A stretch of DNA of 64,000 bases from Lysobacteraceae bacterium PS02065 (GCA_029959555.1 JASCPI010000006.1:1-64000), one strand, 5' to 3'; positions 39,425 to 49,333 are shown, counted from the stretch's first letter. Notes: generated from the sequence alone by a model not told the origin. A program made the numbers and translations.

Positions 39425-40272
39425 GCGCCGTCGACGCTGTGCCCGTGTCGAGCGACGCCACGATCCAGCGCATCGACGCGCGCTTCGCCGCGCTGCGTGC
39501 GTCCGGACGCAAGGGCCTCATCCCGTTCGTCACGGCCGGTGATCCGCTGCCCGAAGCGACCGTCGCGATCATGCACGCGCTCGTCGAGGGCGGTGCCGAC
39601 CTCATCGAGCTCGGCGTGCCGTACTCGGATCCCGTCGCCGACGGCCCGGTGATCCAGCATGCGAGCGAACGCGCGATCGCGCGTGGCGTCGGCATCGAGG
39701 CGATCCTCGCCGCCGTGCGCACGTTCCGCGAGCGCGATGCGCACACGCCGGTCGTGCTGATGGGCTACCTCAATCCGATCGAGATCTACGGCTACCCGCG
39801 CTTCGCCGCCGAGGCCGTCGCGGCCGGTGTCGATGGCGTGCTCGTCGTCGACGTGCCGGTCGAGGAGTCCGACACGCTCGCGCCGCTGACCGATGCGGGC
39901 CTGCGCCAGGTGTTCCTCGTCGCGCCGACCACGACCGACGCGCGCCTCGCCGCGATCCGCGCGCGTGCGCGCGGCTTCGTCTACTACGTGTCGTTCGCGG
40001 GCATCACCGGTGCCGATCGTCTCGACGTGTCGGCGGTCGGCACGCGCGTCGCGCACATCCAGCAAGGCGGCTCGATCCCGGTCGCGGTCGGCTTCGGCGT
40101 ACGCGATGCGGCCACGGCGGTCGCGGTCGCCGCGGCGGCCGATGCGGTCGTGATCGGCAGCGCACTCGTCGCGCACCTCGCCGACGCACCCGATGCCGAC
40201 ACCGCGGCGCGGCGTGCGCGCGATTTCCTCGCGCCGATCCGCAGCGCCCTCGACGGCGTGCGAACGCCCTGA
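39421..40272 (+). CDS. trpA: Tryptophan synthase alpha chain
   Basis: A 283-residue TIM barrel that releases indole from indole-glycerol phosphate. Signatures are [15 protein letters not shown], the catalytic glutamate and aspartate in [19 protein letters not shown], and [12 protein letters not shown]. The GTG start overlaps the trpB stop (GTGA), giving strict coupling. accD follows after 50 bases. Confidence 0.96.
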
Positions 40273-40322
40273 CATCCACGCCCGGCGCGCGATGTCCGCG
40301 CCGGCACCCTGGGAGACATGCG

Positions 40323-41189
40323 ATGAACTGGTTGCAGAAACTCATGGCCCCGCGCATCCGCACGCAGGGCACCGCCAAGGGCAAGGTGCCCGAGGGCCTG
40401 TGGGAGAAGTGCGACGGCTGCGGCGCCGTGCTCTACGGCCCCGAGCTCGAGAACAATCTCATGGTGTGCCCGAAGTGCGCGCACCATCATCAGATCCGCG
40501 CGCGCAAGCGCCTCGGTGCGCTGCTCGATGCCGGCACGAGCGCCGAGCTGTACGCCGACCTCGAGCCTGTCGACGCGCTGCGCTTCAAGGATTCCAAGAA
40601 GTACAAGGACCGCATCGTCGCCTCGCAGAAGCAGACCGGCGAGAAGGATGCGCTGATCGCGATGCACGGCCGCATCAAGGGCAACCCGCTCGCTGCGGTC
40701 GCGTTCGAGTTCTCGTTCATGGGCGGCTCGATGGGCTCGGTCGTCGGCGAGAAGTTCACGCGCACGGCCGAGTTCGCGCTCGAACAGCGCATGCCGTTCG
40801 TGTGCTTCTCGGCCACCGGCGGCGCGCGCATGCAGGAAGGCCTGCTCTCGCTCATGCAGATGGCCAAGACTTCGGCCGCGCTCGCGCGCCTGCGTGCCGC
40901 GGGCCTGCCGTTCATCTCGGTGCTCACGCACCCGACCACGGGCGGCGTCTCGGCGAGCTTCGCGATGCTCGGCGACATCAATATCGGCGAGCCCAAGGCG
41001 CTGATCGGCTTCGCTGGTCCGCGCGTGATCGAGCAGACCGTGCGCGAGACGCTGCCCGAAGGCTTCCAGCGCTCCGAGTTCCTGATCGACCACGGCGCGA
41101 TCGACGCGATCGTCGATCGCCGCCAGATGCGCGACAAGCTGTCGGACCTGTTCGCGCTGATGATGCGGCAGCCGAAGGCGGTGGCTTGA
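40323..41189 (+). CDS. accD: Acetyl-CoA carboxylase carboxyltransferase subunit beta
   Basis: A 288-residue subunit for malonyl-CoA formation. The N-terminal zinc finger has CDGCG and CPKC (residues ~30-55), then the carboxyltransferase domain with [26 protein letters not shown] and [17 protein letters not shown]. It lies next to the trp genes, as in many Proteobacteria. CTGGGAGACATGCG precedes the ATG. Confidence 0.96.
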   Translation: MNWLQKLMAPRIRTQGTAKGKVPEGLWEKCDGCGAVLYGPELENNLMVCPKCAHHHQIRARKRLGALLDAGTSAELYADLEPVDALRFKDSKKYKDRIVASQKQTGEKDALIAMHGRIKGNPLAAVAFEFSFMGGSMGSVVGEKFTRTAEFALEQRMPFVCFSATGGARMQEGLLSLMQMAKTSAALARLRAAGLPFISVLTHPTTGGVSASFAMLGDINIGEPKALIGFAGPRVIEQTVRETLPEGFQRSEFLIDHGAIDAIVDRRQMRDKLSDLFALMMRQPKAVA

Positions 41190-41217
41190 GGCATCGAGGA
41201 ACGACCTGGGAGAGGCC

Positions 41218-41565
41218 ATGGGAGTCGAGCTGTACATCACTCGCGCCGAGTTCTGGGCGGACAACGAGCCCTCACCCATCACGGCCGAGGAGTGGCTGTC
41301 CTATGTCGAGTCGGATCCGGAACTTTCTCTCGACACATCCCAAGGCGAATACTTCGCGCGCTGGCAGGGCAAGTCGGCCCATGAGGATCCGTGGCTGGAT
41401 TGGTTCGAGGGCAACATCAGCACGAAATGGCCGGATGTCGCGCTGTACGTGAAGATGCTTCAGGTTGCGCAGGCTCTTGGAGGTCGTGTTCAGGACGACG
41501 ATGGCGTGGTCTACCAGTCTCCTGCGGACTGGCAGTTCGATCCGAGCTCGACGGGTGGTGCCTGA
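41218..41565 (+). CDS. Small acidic protein, possible immunity-type, lower GC
   Basis: A 115-residue acidic, Trp-rich protein starting MGVELYITRAEFWADN, with EEWLSYVESDPEL, EDPWLDWFEGNISTKWPDVALYVKML and a C-terminal DWQF. No signal or membrane segment is seen. A good GGGAGAGG site precedes the ATG, so it is very likely expressed. Its base composition is visibly less GC-rich than its neighbours, as is the next 250 bp. Compact acidic Trp-rich proteins of this kind are common among immunity proteins of polymorphic toxins, but no toxin gene adjoins it, so this is only a guess. Confidence 0.72.
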   Translation: MGVELYITRAEFWADNEPSPITAEEWLSYVESDPELSLDTSQGEYFARWQGKSAHEDPWLDWFEGNISTKWPDVALYVKMLQVAQALGGRVQDDDGVVYQSPADWQFDPSSTGGA

Positions 41566-41948
41566 GCCCATTCTTTCGGTAGAGCCTGTTCTGCGGCCCG
41601 GTCCGATTCGGGCGGTCAGCACGCGGTATGTGACGTGGTACAGCGGATTCCGTGATCGGATGGGTGTGTGTGTACTACGGTGGAATCGCCTTCAGCGGCT
41701 GTGTCCTGAGCGTTCTTCCATGCTCGCCGTGCCGCACACGCGTGAATCCCGTGCTTCTCGGTCCTGCAACATCTGAAGTTCCTTGATCCCTCCTGATCAG
41801 CCGTTCGGCTGTCGAACGTCGTGCGATGACCGGCCTGGGGTGTCGAGTCCTGCGCCGGCGTGACCCGCGGCTGCCACCTCAACCTCCGGCACGCGGTCAC
41901 CGTCACATTCCATGCGAGCATGCCCGCCTCTCCCTGGGGAGCCTGCCC
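41566..41948. other. Gene-free region, partly lower GC
   Basis: No supported gene is seen. The first ~240 bp keep the lower GC of the preceding small gene and include a degenerate piece of the local palindromic repeat (GGTGGAATCGCC near 41690). The last part is the leader of the tricorn-like protease gene, with CTGGGGAG about ten bases before its ATG. Confidence 0.5.
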
Positions 41949-44900
41949 ATGCGCCTGTTCCGTGCCGTTCCCGTCCTGCTCGCCGTGTTCGCCGGTCCGG
42001 TCGCCGCGCAGGCGCCGGCCTATTACCTGAGCCAGCCCGCTTTGTCGCCGGACGGGCGCGAGATCGCGTTCGTGTCGGGCGAGGACATCTGGACCGTGCC
42101 CGCAGCCGGCGGTGAAGCACGCCTGCTCGTCGCGGGCGAGGGCAGCGATGCGCGGCCGATGTATTCGCCGGACGGACGCCGGCTCGCCTATGTGTCGACG
42201 CGCACCGGCAACGGCGACGTCTACGTGCTCGACCTCGCCAGCGGACGCAGCGAGCGCGTCACCTGGGACGACGGTTACGACAGCCTCGACGCATGGTCGC
42301 GCGACGGCGAGTGGCTGTACTTCAGTTCGACGCGCGACAACGTCGGCAACATGTCCGGCATCTACCGCGTGCGCGCGAACGGCGGCACGCCGATGCCGGT
42401 GTCGCGCGAGGCCTACCGCAACCACGAGGGCGCGGCGCCGTCACCGGATGGTCGCGAGCTCGCGCTGACCGGCAACGGCACCGGCGACAACCAGTGGTGG
42501 CGCAACGGCCACAGCAACCTCGAGGTCGGCGCGATCTGGCTGCTCGCCGACGACGGCCGTCACGCCTACCGCCGCGTGACACCCGACGACGCGCGCGCGC
42601 TGTGGCCGATGTGGGGCGCCGGCGGCGACACGATCTGGTACATGAGCGACCGCGGCGGCACCGAGAACCTGTGGCGCACGACGCGCGCGGGCGAGGCCAT
42701 CCAGGTCACGCGTTTCACCGACGGCCGCGTGCTGTGGCCGTCGATCGCCGTGGACGGCAGCGCGATCGTGTTCGCGCGCGATTTCGGCCTCTGGCGCTTC
42801 GACGTCGCGAGTGGGCAGGCCGCGCCGGTGCCGGTCACGCTGCGCGGCGCCGCCTCGGCGCCACGTGCCACGCACGATGCGCTGACCGGCGAGTTCAGCG
42901 AACTTGCGGTGTCGCCCGACGGCAAGAAGGTCGCGTTCGTCGCGCGCGGCGAGGTGTTCGCCGCGTCGACCGACAAGGGCGGCCGCGCCGATCGCCTCAC
43001 GCGCACGCCGCAGGCCGAGTTCCACGTCGCCTGGGCACCCGACAGCCGCCACGTCGTCTACGTTTCGGAGCGCGACGGGCACGCGCGCGTCTACCGCCAC
43101 GACCTCGTCGGCGGCGAGGTGCAGGTGCTGTCCGAGGCGGGCCGCGAGGCGATGCGCCCGCAGGTCTCGCCCGATGGCAAGCACGTCGCGTTCCTGCTCG
43201 ACGCGCGCGAACTGGTCAGCGTCGACCTCGCCACGCGCAAGCCGCGCCGCATCGCGACGATGGCGATGGACCTCGTGCGGCCGCTCGAGGCCGACCGCGC
43301 GTTCGCGTGGTCGCCCGACAGCCGCTGGCTGGCCTGGCAGGCCTACGGCGAGCGCATGTTCCGCAACACCTTCGTTGCGCCGCGCGACGGCGGCGAAGCC
43401 GTGCAGGCGAGCTTCCTCGCCAACGTCGGCGCCGACGCGATCACGTGGTCGCCCGACGGCAAGGCGCTGTTCTTCTCGACCGGCCAGCGTACCGAGCCGT
43501 CGCAGGTCGCGCGCGTCGACCTGCTGCCGCGCGTGCCGAAGTTCAGCGAGGAGACGTTCCGCAACCTGTTCCGCGAGCAGACGCCGCCGGCGGTGTCGAA
43601 TCCCGATGCGCCGGCGGACACGCCGAAGGCGAAGACCGCCGCGAACGACGAGGCCAAGGACAAGGACGACGCGAAGGCGGGCGACAGGAAGACCGCCGAG
43701 CGCGTGCGCGTGCAGGCCGAAGGGATCCGCGAGCGCCTCGCGCTGCTGCCGATCGGCCTCGATGTCGGTGCGCTCGCGGTGAGCCCGGACGGTACGTCGC
43801 TGCTGCTCACCGCCGAGTCGGCGGGACGCACGAACCTCTTCCTCTACCCGATCGACGAACTCGCCGACGAGCCGCCCGTGCCGCGCCAGCTCACCGCGAC
43901 CGCGGGCCCCAAGCTCGCCGCGCAGTTCGCGCCCGACGGCAAGAGCGTCTACGTGCTCGATGGCGGCCGCATCAGCGTGGTCACGGTCGCCGACGGCAAG
44001 GCCAGGCCGCTCGCGGTGACCGCCGAGGTCGACGGCGATTTCGACGCCGGCAAGGTCGTCGTGTTCGAACAGGCCTGGCGCTGGCTGCGCGACGCGTTCC
44101 ACGATCCGGGCATGCACGGCGTCGACTGGTCCGCGCTGCGCACCGCCTATGCGCCGCGCATCGCCGCGGCGCAGACGCCGGGCACGCTGCGCGAGCTGCT
44201 CAACCTCATGATCGGCGAACTCGACGCCTCGCATACCGGCGTGCGCGGTCCGGGCCAGCCCGCATTCGCGACGGGGCACGTCGGCATCACGTTCGAGCGT
44301 GAGGCCTACGAGCACGACGGCCGCCTGCGTGTCGCCACGATCGTGCCGGGCTCGCCCGTCGCGGTCGCCGGCGGCGTCGAACCCGGCGACGAGCTGCGCA
44401 GCGTGGACGGCGTCGCGATCGCGGTCGGCAGCAACCTCGATCGCCTGCTCGAACACCGCGTCGACCGCGAAACCGTGCTCGCGTTCGCGCGCGGCGGCAA
44501 GACGCGCGACGTGCGCGTGAAGCCGGTCGACGCGCGCACGATCGGCGCGCTCGCCTACCGCGCGTGGGTCGCCGCGAACCGCGCCTACGTCGACAAGGCC
44601 AGCGGCGGGCGCCTCGGCTACGTGCACATGGCCGACATGTCGATGGCCTCGCTGCAGCGGCTCTACGTCGACCTCGACGCGGACAACGCGACCCGCGAAG
44701 GCGTGGTCGTCGACGTGCGCAACAACTTCGGCGGCTTCGTCAACGCGTACGCACTCGACGTGCTCGCGCGCCGGCCGTACCTCAACATGCGCTTCCGCGG
44801 CCAGCCGGTCGCCTCGGCGCGCGCGATCCTCGGCCAGCGCTCGCTCGAGCGCCGCACCGTGCTCGTGACCAATCGCGTCACGCTCTCGGACGGTGAGGAT

Positions 44901-45167
44901 TTCAGCGAAGGCTACCGCCGTCTCGGCCTCGGCAGGATCGTCGGCGAACCGACCGCGGGCTGGATCATCTACACCTCGAACGCGACGCTGCCCGACGGCT
45001 CGAGCGTGCGTCTGCCGTTCATCACGATCACGACCGCTGACGGCCAGCCGATGGAAGGCGCACCGCGTCCCGTCGACGTACCGGTCGAACGCGCGCTCGG
45101 CGAAGGCTACCGCGGCGTCGACAGCGAGCTCGATACGGCGGTGCGGGTGTTGCTCGAGGGCCAATAG
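41949..45167 (+). CDS. Exported tricorn-like protease (beta-propeller/PDZ/S41)
   Basis: A 1072-residue protein with a signal peptide (~1-21, VAAQ). WD40-like/TolB beta-propeller repeats fill ~25-690 (LSPDGREIAFVSG, YSPDGRRLAYVS, WSRDGEWLYFSS and many more). A PDZ domain follows (~800-860, GSPVAVAGGVEPGDELRSVDG) and a C-terminal S41 peptidase. The probable nucleophile is S980 in TLSDGEDF, aligned with the tricorn serine, and the downstream MEGAPRPVDVPV segment corresponds to the catalytic-glutamate region. An acidic insertion near 555-580 (AKTAANDEAKDKDDAKAGD) looks disordered. Tricorn enzymes degrade peptides released by other proteases. The N-terminal signal suggests a periplasmic peptidase. 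Confidence 0.88.
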   Translation: MRLFRAVPVLLAVFAGPVAAQAPAYYLSQPALSPDGREIAFVSGEDIWTVPAAGGEARLLVAGEGSDARPMYSPDGRRLAYVSTRTGNGDVYVLDLASGRSERVTWDDGYDSLDAWSRDGEWLYFSSTRDNVGNMSGIYRVRANGGTPMPVSREAYRNHEGAAPSPDGRELALTGNGTGDNQWWRNGHSNLEVGAIWLLADDGRHAYRRVTPDDARALWPMWGAGGDTIWYMSDRGGTENLWRTTRAGEAIQVTRFTDGRVLWPSIAVDGSAIVFARDFGLWRFDVASGQAAPVPVTLRGAASAPRATHDALTGEFSELAVSPDGKKVAFVARGEVFAASTDKGGRADRLTRTPQAEFHVAWAPDSRHVVYVSERDGHARVYRHDLVGGEVQVLSEAGREAMRPQVSPDGKHVAFLLDARELVSVDLATRKPRRIATMAMDLVRPLEADRAFAWSPDSRWLAWQAYGERMFRNTFVAPRDGGEAVQASFLANVGADAITWSPDGKALFFSTGQRTEPSQVARVDLLPRVPKFSEETFRNLFREQTPPAVSNPDAPADTPKAKTAANDEAKDKDDAKAGDRKTAERVRVQAEGIRERLALLPIGLDVGALAVSPDGTSLLLTAESAGRTNLFLYPIDELADEPPVPRQLTATAGPKLAAQFAPDGKSVYVLDGGRISVVTVADGKARPLAVTAEVDGDFDAGKVVVFEQAWRWLRDAFHDPGMHGVDWSALRTAYAPRIAAAQTPGTLRELLNLMIGELDASHTGVRGPGQPAFATGHVGITFEREAYEHDGRLRVATIVPGSPVAVAGGVEPGDELRSVDGVAIAVGSNLDRLLEHRVDRETVLAFARGGKTRDVRVKPVDARTIGALAYRAWVAANRAYVDKASGGRLGYVHMADMSMASLQRLYVDLDADNATREGVVVDVRNNFGGFVNAYALDVLARRPYLNMRFRGQPVASARAILGQRSLERRTVLVTNRVTLSDGEDFSEGYRRLGLGRIVGEPTAGWIIYTSNATLPDGSSVRLPFITITTADGQPMEGAPRPVDVPVERALGEGYRGVDSELDTAVRVLLEGQ

Positions 45168-45210
45168 GATCGGTCACGCCGCACATGCACGCGGCGAACG
45201 TCGCCGACTA

Positions 45211-45434
45211 TGGTGGCGACATGCTTCACGGCGGAATCGCCTGCGGCGGTTCCGCCCTACGCAACGCATCTGCCCGTGTAGGGCGGAACCCGCGAAGCGG
45301 ATTCCGCCGTCACTGGATGACGACGCAACGCATGGCGGAATCGCTCGCGGCGATTCCGCCTGCGGTTTCGATCAGCGCAGGTTGAGGAAATCCACGCTGC
45401 AGATGAAGCGCACCGCGTCCAGGCGCGGCGTGGC
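45211..45434. repeat. Direct repeat, copy A
   Basis: About 224 bp nearly identical to 45452-45674. It begins TGGTGGCGACATGCTTCACG, contains two palindromes (GGCGGAA ... TTCCGCC and GGCGGAACC ... GGATTCCGCC) separated by CTACG/GTAG, and ends with a fragment of the rapA 3' end. The spacing between copies is about 240 bp. Confidence 0.88.
45372..45434 (-). pseudogene. Duplicated fragment of the rapA C-terminus
   Basis: The reverse strand of 45372-45434 encodes a copy of the last 20 residues of RapA plus its stop codon (ending SVDFLNLR), with only minor differences. It has no start and no upstream coding part, so it is a fragment left by duplication of the rapA 3' end. Confidence 0.8.
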
Positions 45435-45451
45435 TTGGCGAGGTAATGAGG

Positions 45452-45674
45452 TGGTGGCGACAAGCTTCACGGCGGAATCGCCTGCGGCGGTTCCGCCCTA
45501 CGCAACGCTCATGCCCGATAGGGCGGAACCCGCGAAGCGGATTCCGCCGTCACTGGATGACGACGCAACGCATGGCGGAATCGCTTGCGGCGATTCCGCC
45601 TGTGCGTGCGATCAGCGCAGGTTGAGGAAATCCACGCTGCAGACGAAGCGCACCGCGTCGAGGCGCGGCGTGGC
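45452..45674. repeat. Direct repeat, copy B (overlaps rapA 3' end)
   Basis: The second copy of the ~224-bp repeat. Its right part is the genuine 3' end of rapA (45612-45674). The left part carries the same pair of GGCGGAA/TTCCGCC palindromes as copy A. The two copies are separated by only ~17 bp of unrelated sequence (45435-45451). Confidence 0.88.
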
Positions 45675-48452
45675 CTGCGGGATCGCCGTGCGCAGCGCCT
45701 CGAGTTCGGCTTCGAGCGCGTCGATCTCTTCCTGGCGCACGGAAGGATTGACGCGGGCGAGCGCGACGAGGCGCGCGTGCTCGCCACCGAGTTCGGCTTC
45801 GGCGCGATCCAGGGCGCCACCGATCTCGCGCTGGGTGCGTTCGCGTGCGAGCGTCTCGGCGTGCGCGAGCATCGGCTTGACGAGCTTGGTCAGCACGGGG
45901 CGGTACTTGGTGTACTCGATCGCGCGGTCGGCCGCGCGCGCGATGCTGTCGGCGCTGGGCTGGAAATCGGCGCGCGCGAGCAGGCGCGTGTCGACGACGA
46001 TGCGCAGCGGGATCGGCGGCAGGTAGCGTTCGACCGCGAGCGAACGATCGGCCACACAGGACAGCACGAACACGCATTCGAGCAGCGCGCTGCGCGGCGG
46101 CAGCGTGTCGTCGACGAGGAACGAGGCATTGCCGTGCTCGCCTTCGACGAGCATGTCGAGCGCGCCGGCGACCATCGGGTGGTCCATGCGCAGCAGTTGA
46201 AGGTCCTCGCGCGCGAGTGCGATGCCGCGATCGAAGGTGATCTGCTGCGGGCCGTCCTTGAGACCCGGGAAGCCGTCGGTGCTGAGGTATTCCGGATCGA
46301 GGATGACGGTACGGGTGCCGCTTTCGTCGCTCTCGATACCGAACTGTTCGAACAGGCGCAGCACGAAGTCGTCGCTGGTGAGGTCGGCATCGGCTTCCGC
46401 GAGCGCGCGGCGCAGGCGTTCCTCGTGGCCCTGGCGGCTGCTCGCGAGTTCGAGCAGGCGGTCGCGGCCCGCGTTGACGAGGGCGGAGAGCTCTTCGTGG
46501 GTCGCTCGCGTTTCGCCGATCAGCGCATCGATCTCGGCGTCGGGATCCTCGCCGCCGTGGGCATGCTGCTCGGCGAGTTCGACGAGGCGTGCACCGAAGC
46601 GCTTGAGCAGCTCGCGGCCGTCCGACGGACTGCCGCGGAACGCGTCGAGGCCGAGGTCGTACCAGCGCATCAGTGCATGCTGCGCGGTGCCCGAGAACGC
46701 GGCCACGTGGATCTGGATGTCGTGCTTCTGGCCGATGCGGTCGAGGCGGCCGATGCGCTGCTCGAGCAGGTCCGGATCGACCGGCATGTCCCACAGCACG
46801 AGGTGGTGCGCGAACTGGAAATTGCGGCCTTCCGAGCCGATTTCAGAGCACAGCAGCAGGCGCGCGCCTTCGCGGTCGGCGAAGTAGGCCGCGTTGCGGT
46901 CGCGCTGCATCAGCGTCATGCCTTCGTGGAAGCGCGCGACCTTGACGCCGCTGCGCGTGCGCAGCGCCTCCTCGAGTGCGAGCACCTTGGCCTGGGTGCG
47001 GCAGATCAGCAGCAGCTTGTCGTCGCCGAGACGCTCGAGCAGGCCGAGCAGCCACTCCAGGCGCGGATCGTCGGCGTAGGCGAGATCCACTTCGGGTGCG
47101 CGCGGCTGCAGGTCGAGATGGAACTCGCCGAGCAGGCGCTGGCGCCGGGTGTCGTCGAGCAGGCTGCCGTCGAGCGTGGTGAGCTGCGGCACGCGGCGCG
47201 GGAAGCCGCCGACCTGCACGCGGCGGTTGCGGAACATGACGCGACCGGTGCCGTGGCGGTCGATCAGTGCATCGAGCAGCGCGCGTCGCGAGGCCTCGTC
47301 GCCGGCATCGAGCAGCGCGGCGAGCTCGGCATCGTCGCCGAGGCGCGCGAGCAGGGCGGCACGCTCGTCGCCGTCGAGCGCTTCACCATCGTGCAGCTTG
47401 CCGGCGAGGCGCGAGAGTTCGGTGTAGCCGTCGGCCTCGGCCACGTAGGCATCGAGGTCGTGGTAGCGCGCGGGATCGAGCAGGCGCAGACGCGCGAAGT
47501 GGCCGCTGCGGCCGAGCTGTTCGGGCGTCGCGGTCAGCAGCAGCAGGTTCGGCACGCTCGCGGCGAGCGACTCGACCACCGTGTATTCGGTGCTCGCGGC
47601 CTCGGGCGTCCACGCGAGGTGGTGGGCCTCGTCGGCGATGACGAGATCCCAGCCCGCCTCGATCGCCTGCGTGGCACGCTTGGTGTCGCCGCTCAGGAAG
47701 CCGATGCTCGCGATGACGAGTTGCTCGTCGAGGAACGGGTTGTGGCCCGGGTGGCCGATCTCGATCGATTCGCAGCGCTCCTCGTCGAACAGCGAGAACT
47801 GCAGGTTGAAGCGGCGCAGCAGCTCGACGAACCACTGGTAGACGAGGCTTTCGGGCAGCAGCACGAGCACGCGGCCGACGCGGCCGCTGGCGACCAGGCG
47901 CGACAGGATCATGCCGGCCTCGATGGTCTTGCCGAGGCCGACCTCGTCGGCGAGCAGCGCGCGCAGCGGCTGGCGCATCGCGGCCACTTCGGCGACGCGC
48001 AGCTGGTGCGCGATGAGGTCGATGCGGGCCGATTCGAGGCCCCAGGCCGGTGAGCGCAGCGCGTCGGCACGGCGCAGCAGCGCCTCGATGCGGAAGTCGA
48101 AACGATCGGCGCGGTCGACGCGGCCCGAGATCAGGCGCTCGTCGGCGCGCGAGATCGCCTGCGCATCGTCGAGCTCGGCCTCGTTGAGCACGTGGCCGCC
48201 GCCGCGATACTCGAGCAGGCCGTCCGACTCGCCGACGTGCTCGATCGTGAAGCTGATGCCCTTGCCGGTGATCTTCTGCCCCGCGCGGAACTCGGCGCGC
48301 GCGATCGGCGCGCTGTGTGCGGCGTACTGCCGCAGCACGCCGGCCGTCGCGAACAGCACCTGCACGCTGCGGCCTTCGATGCGGATCAGCGTGCCCAGGC
48401 CCAGTTCGGGCTCGGCGTTGGAGAGGAAACGTTGGCCTGGAACCAGCTGCAT
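45612..48452 (-). CDS. rapA: RNA polymerase-associated helicase RapA (HepA)
   Basis: A 946-residue Swi2/Snf2 ATPase that recycles RNA polymerase after transcription. N-terminal Tudor-like domains (MQLVPGQRFLSNAEPELGLGTL ...) precede the motor: Walker A DEVGLGKTIEAG, DEAH box IADEAHHLAW, then the second RecA lobe with SEIGSEGRNFQFAHHLVLWDMP and QRIGRLDRIGQ. The C-terminal RapA domain ends SVDFLNLR. Length and order are standard. The start ATG at 48452 is family-typical. Its 3' end has been duplicated downstream (45372-45434). Confidence 0.96.
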   Translation of the reverse strand: MQLVPGQRFLSNAEPELGLGTLIRIEGRSVQVLFATAGVLRQYAAHSAPIARAEFRAGQKITGKGISFTIEHVGESDGLLEYRGGGHVLNEAELDDAQAISRADERLISGRVDRADRFDFRIEALLRRADALRSPAWGLESARIDLIAHQLRVAEVAAMRQPLRALLADEVGLGKTIEAGMILSRLVASGRVGRVLVLLPESLVYQWFVELLRRFNLQFSLFDEERCESIEIGHPGHNPFLDEQLVIASIGFLSGDTKRATQAIEAGWDLVIADEAHHLAWTPEAASTEYTVVESLAASVPNLLLLTATPEQLGRSGHFARLRLLDPARYHDLDAYVAEADGYTELSRLAGKLHDGEALDGDERAALLARLGDDAELAALLDAGDEASRRALLDALIDRHGTGRVMFRNRRVQVGGFPRRVPQLTTLDGSLLDDTRRQRLLGEFHLDLQPRAPEVDLAYADDPRLEWLLGLLERLGDDKLLLICRTQAKVLALEEALRTRSGVKVARFHEGMTLMQRDRNAAYFADREGARLLLCSEIGSEGRNFQFAHHLVLWDMPVDPDLLEQRIGRLDRIGQKHDIQIHVAAFSGTAQHALMRWYDLGLDAFRGSPSDGRELLKRFGARLVELAEQHAHGGEDPDAEIDALIGETRATHEELSALVNAGRDRLLELASSRQGHEERLRRALAEADADLTSDDFVLRLFEQFGIESDESGTRTVILDPEYLSTDGFPGLKDGPQQITFDRGIALAREDLQLLRMDHPMVAGALDMLVEGEHGNASFLVDDTLPPRSALLECVFVLSCVADRSLAVERYLPPIPLRIVVDTRLLARADFQPSADSIARAADRAIEYTKYRPVLTKLVKPMLAHAETLARERTQREIGGALDRAEAELGGEHARLVALARVNPSVRQEEIDALEAELEALRTAIPQATPRLDAVRFVCSVDFLNLR

Positions 48453-48475
48453 CGTGACTCGCGAATCGTCTAGGG

Positions 48476-48492
48476 GCGTGGATTATCCACGC
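48476..48492. repeat. Inverted repeat upstream of rapA
   Basis: GCGTGGAT-T-ATCCACGC is a perfect 8-bp inverted repeat 24 bases upstream of the rapA ATG. It may be an operator or a leader hairpin. The rest of 48453-48711 shows no gene. Confidence 0.4.
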
Positions 48493-48711
48493 TGGGGGCG
48501 GAGGCACAACGAAAAACACCGCATCGCGGCGGCGCATCGACCGTGCACGTAACGTCACGCGCCGCGTGCAGGCACCCTCTGTGCAGGTATCCGGACATCC
48601 ATGCGTCCGGTCGCGTCGTCGCGCCGACATGTCCTGCGAGCGCCGCAGGCGGCGATGCGGGTGCCCTGTCGTCGATCCCGCGGCGGATGCGCGCCGAACC
48701 CGGCCGCTTCG

Positions 48712-49329
48712 TCAGCCGCCGACGCCGTCGCAGGTGGTTTCCTGGTTCGCGCAGATGCCGCGGAACCACGCGCGCTGGGGCGAGCCGTGGGCCGCCTTGC
48801 CGTCGCCGCGCAGCGTGAACTCGACGAGCGCCCAGTCGCCCTCGCAGGCGACCATGCGCGTGACGTCGCCGCGGTCGGTGAGCCAGTGCTCGCCGAGGTC
48901 GACGAGGCGCGTGCTCGCGGCATCGGGCTTTTCATGGCCGTGCGCGGACTGAACCTTGAAACGCACGAGATTGCCCGCGATCCAGCCCGTGCCCGCATAG
49001 GTCGGGCGTGGGGAAGCCTGCCCGCTGCGGCCCGGATCGTCGCGTGCGCCGTCGATGCGCAGCCAGCCGTCCTTCGAGCCGGTCACGCGGAACTCCACGC
49101 CGTAGTCACGCTCGCCGTCGGGATTGACCATCGGGGGCAGCGTGCCGAGCACGCGTGCGTCGCGCGAGGGCGCGTCGCGCACGTTGAGGCCGGCCGGATC
49201 GCGATCGGCCACCCAGGCTTCGAGGCGGCACTCGGTGGCGTGTGCAGGCGCGGCGCCTTGCGGCGCCGCGTGGGAGATGCTCGCTACGAACGATACCGCC
49301 GCGAGCAGGGCGATCGCGCGTCCCGTCAT
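48712..49329 (-). CDS. Exported SH3-like domain protein, possible partner/immunity of the upstream gene
   Basis: A 205-residue protein with a clear signal peptide (MTGRAIALLAAVSFVASISHA, ~21 residues). It has a bacterial SH3-type core (LNVRDAPSRDARVLGTLPP, WLRIDG, TGWIAGNLVRFKV) and six or so cysteines near both ends (TECRLEAW, VACEGDW, GICANQETTCDG) that could form disulfides. It starts four bases after the stop of the preceding reverse-strand gene, so the two are co-translated. SH3b domains often bind peptidoglycan peptides. A periplasmic protective role against its neighbour is inferred, not shown. Confidence 0.78.
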   Translation of the reverse strand: MTGRAIALLAAVSFVASISHAAPQGAAPAHATECRLEAWVADRDPAGLNVRDAPSRDARVLGTLPPMVNPDGERDYGVEFRVTGSKDGWLRIDGARDDPGRSGQASPRPTYAGTGWIAGNLVRFKVQSAHGHEKPDAASTRLVDLGEHWLTDRGDVTRMVACEGDWALVEFTLRGDGKAAHGSPQRAWFRGICANQETTCDGVGG

Positions 49330-49333
49330 CGCA

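Noticed and set aside
42441..45164. 907-residue frame antisense to the tricorn-like gene
   Set aside because: No start context or domains, while the sense strand has a clear propeller/PDZ/S41 protein.
45211..45674. Possible CRISPR-like array
   Set aside because: Only two long copies with palindromes and a gene fragment; no short regularly spaced repeats or cas genes.
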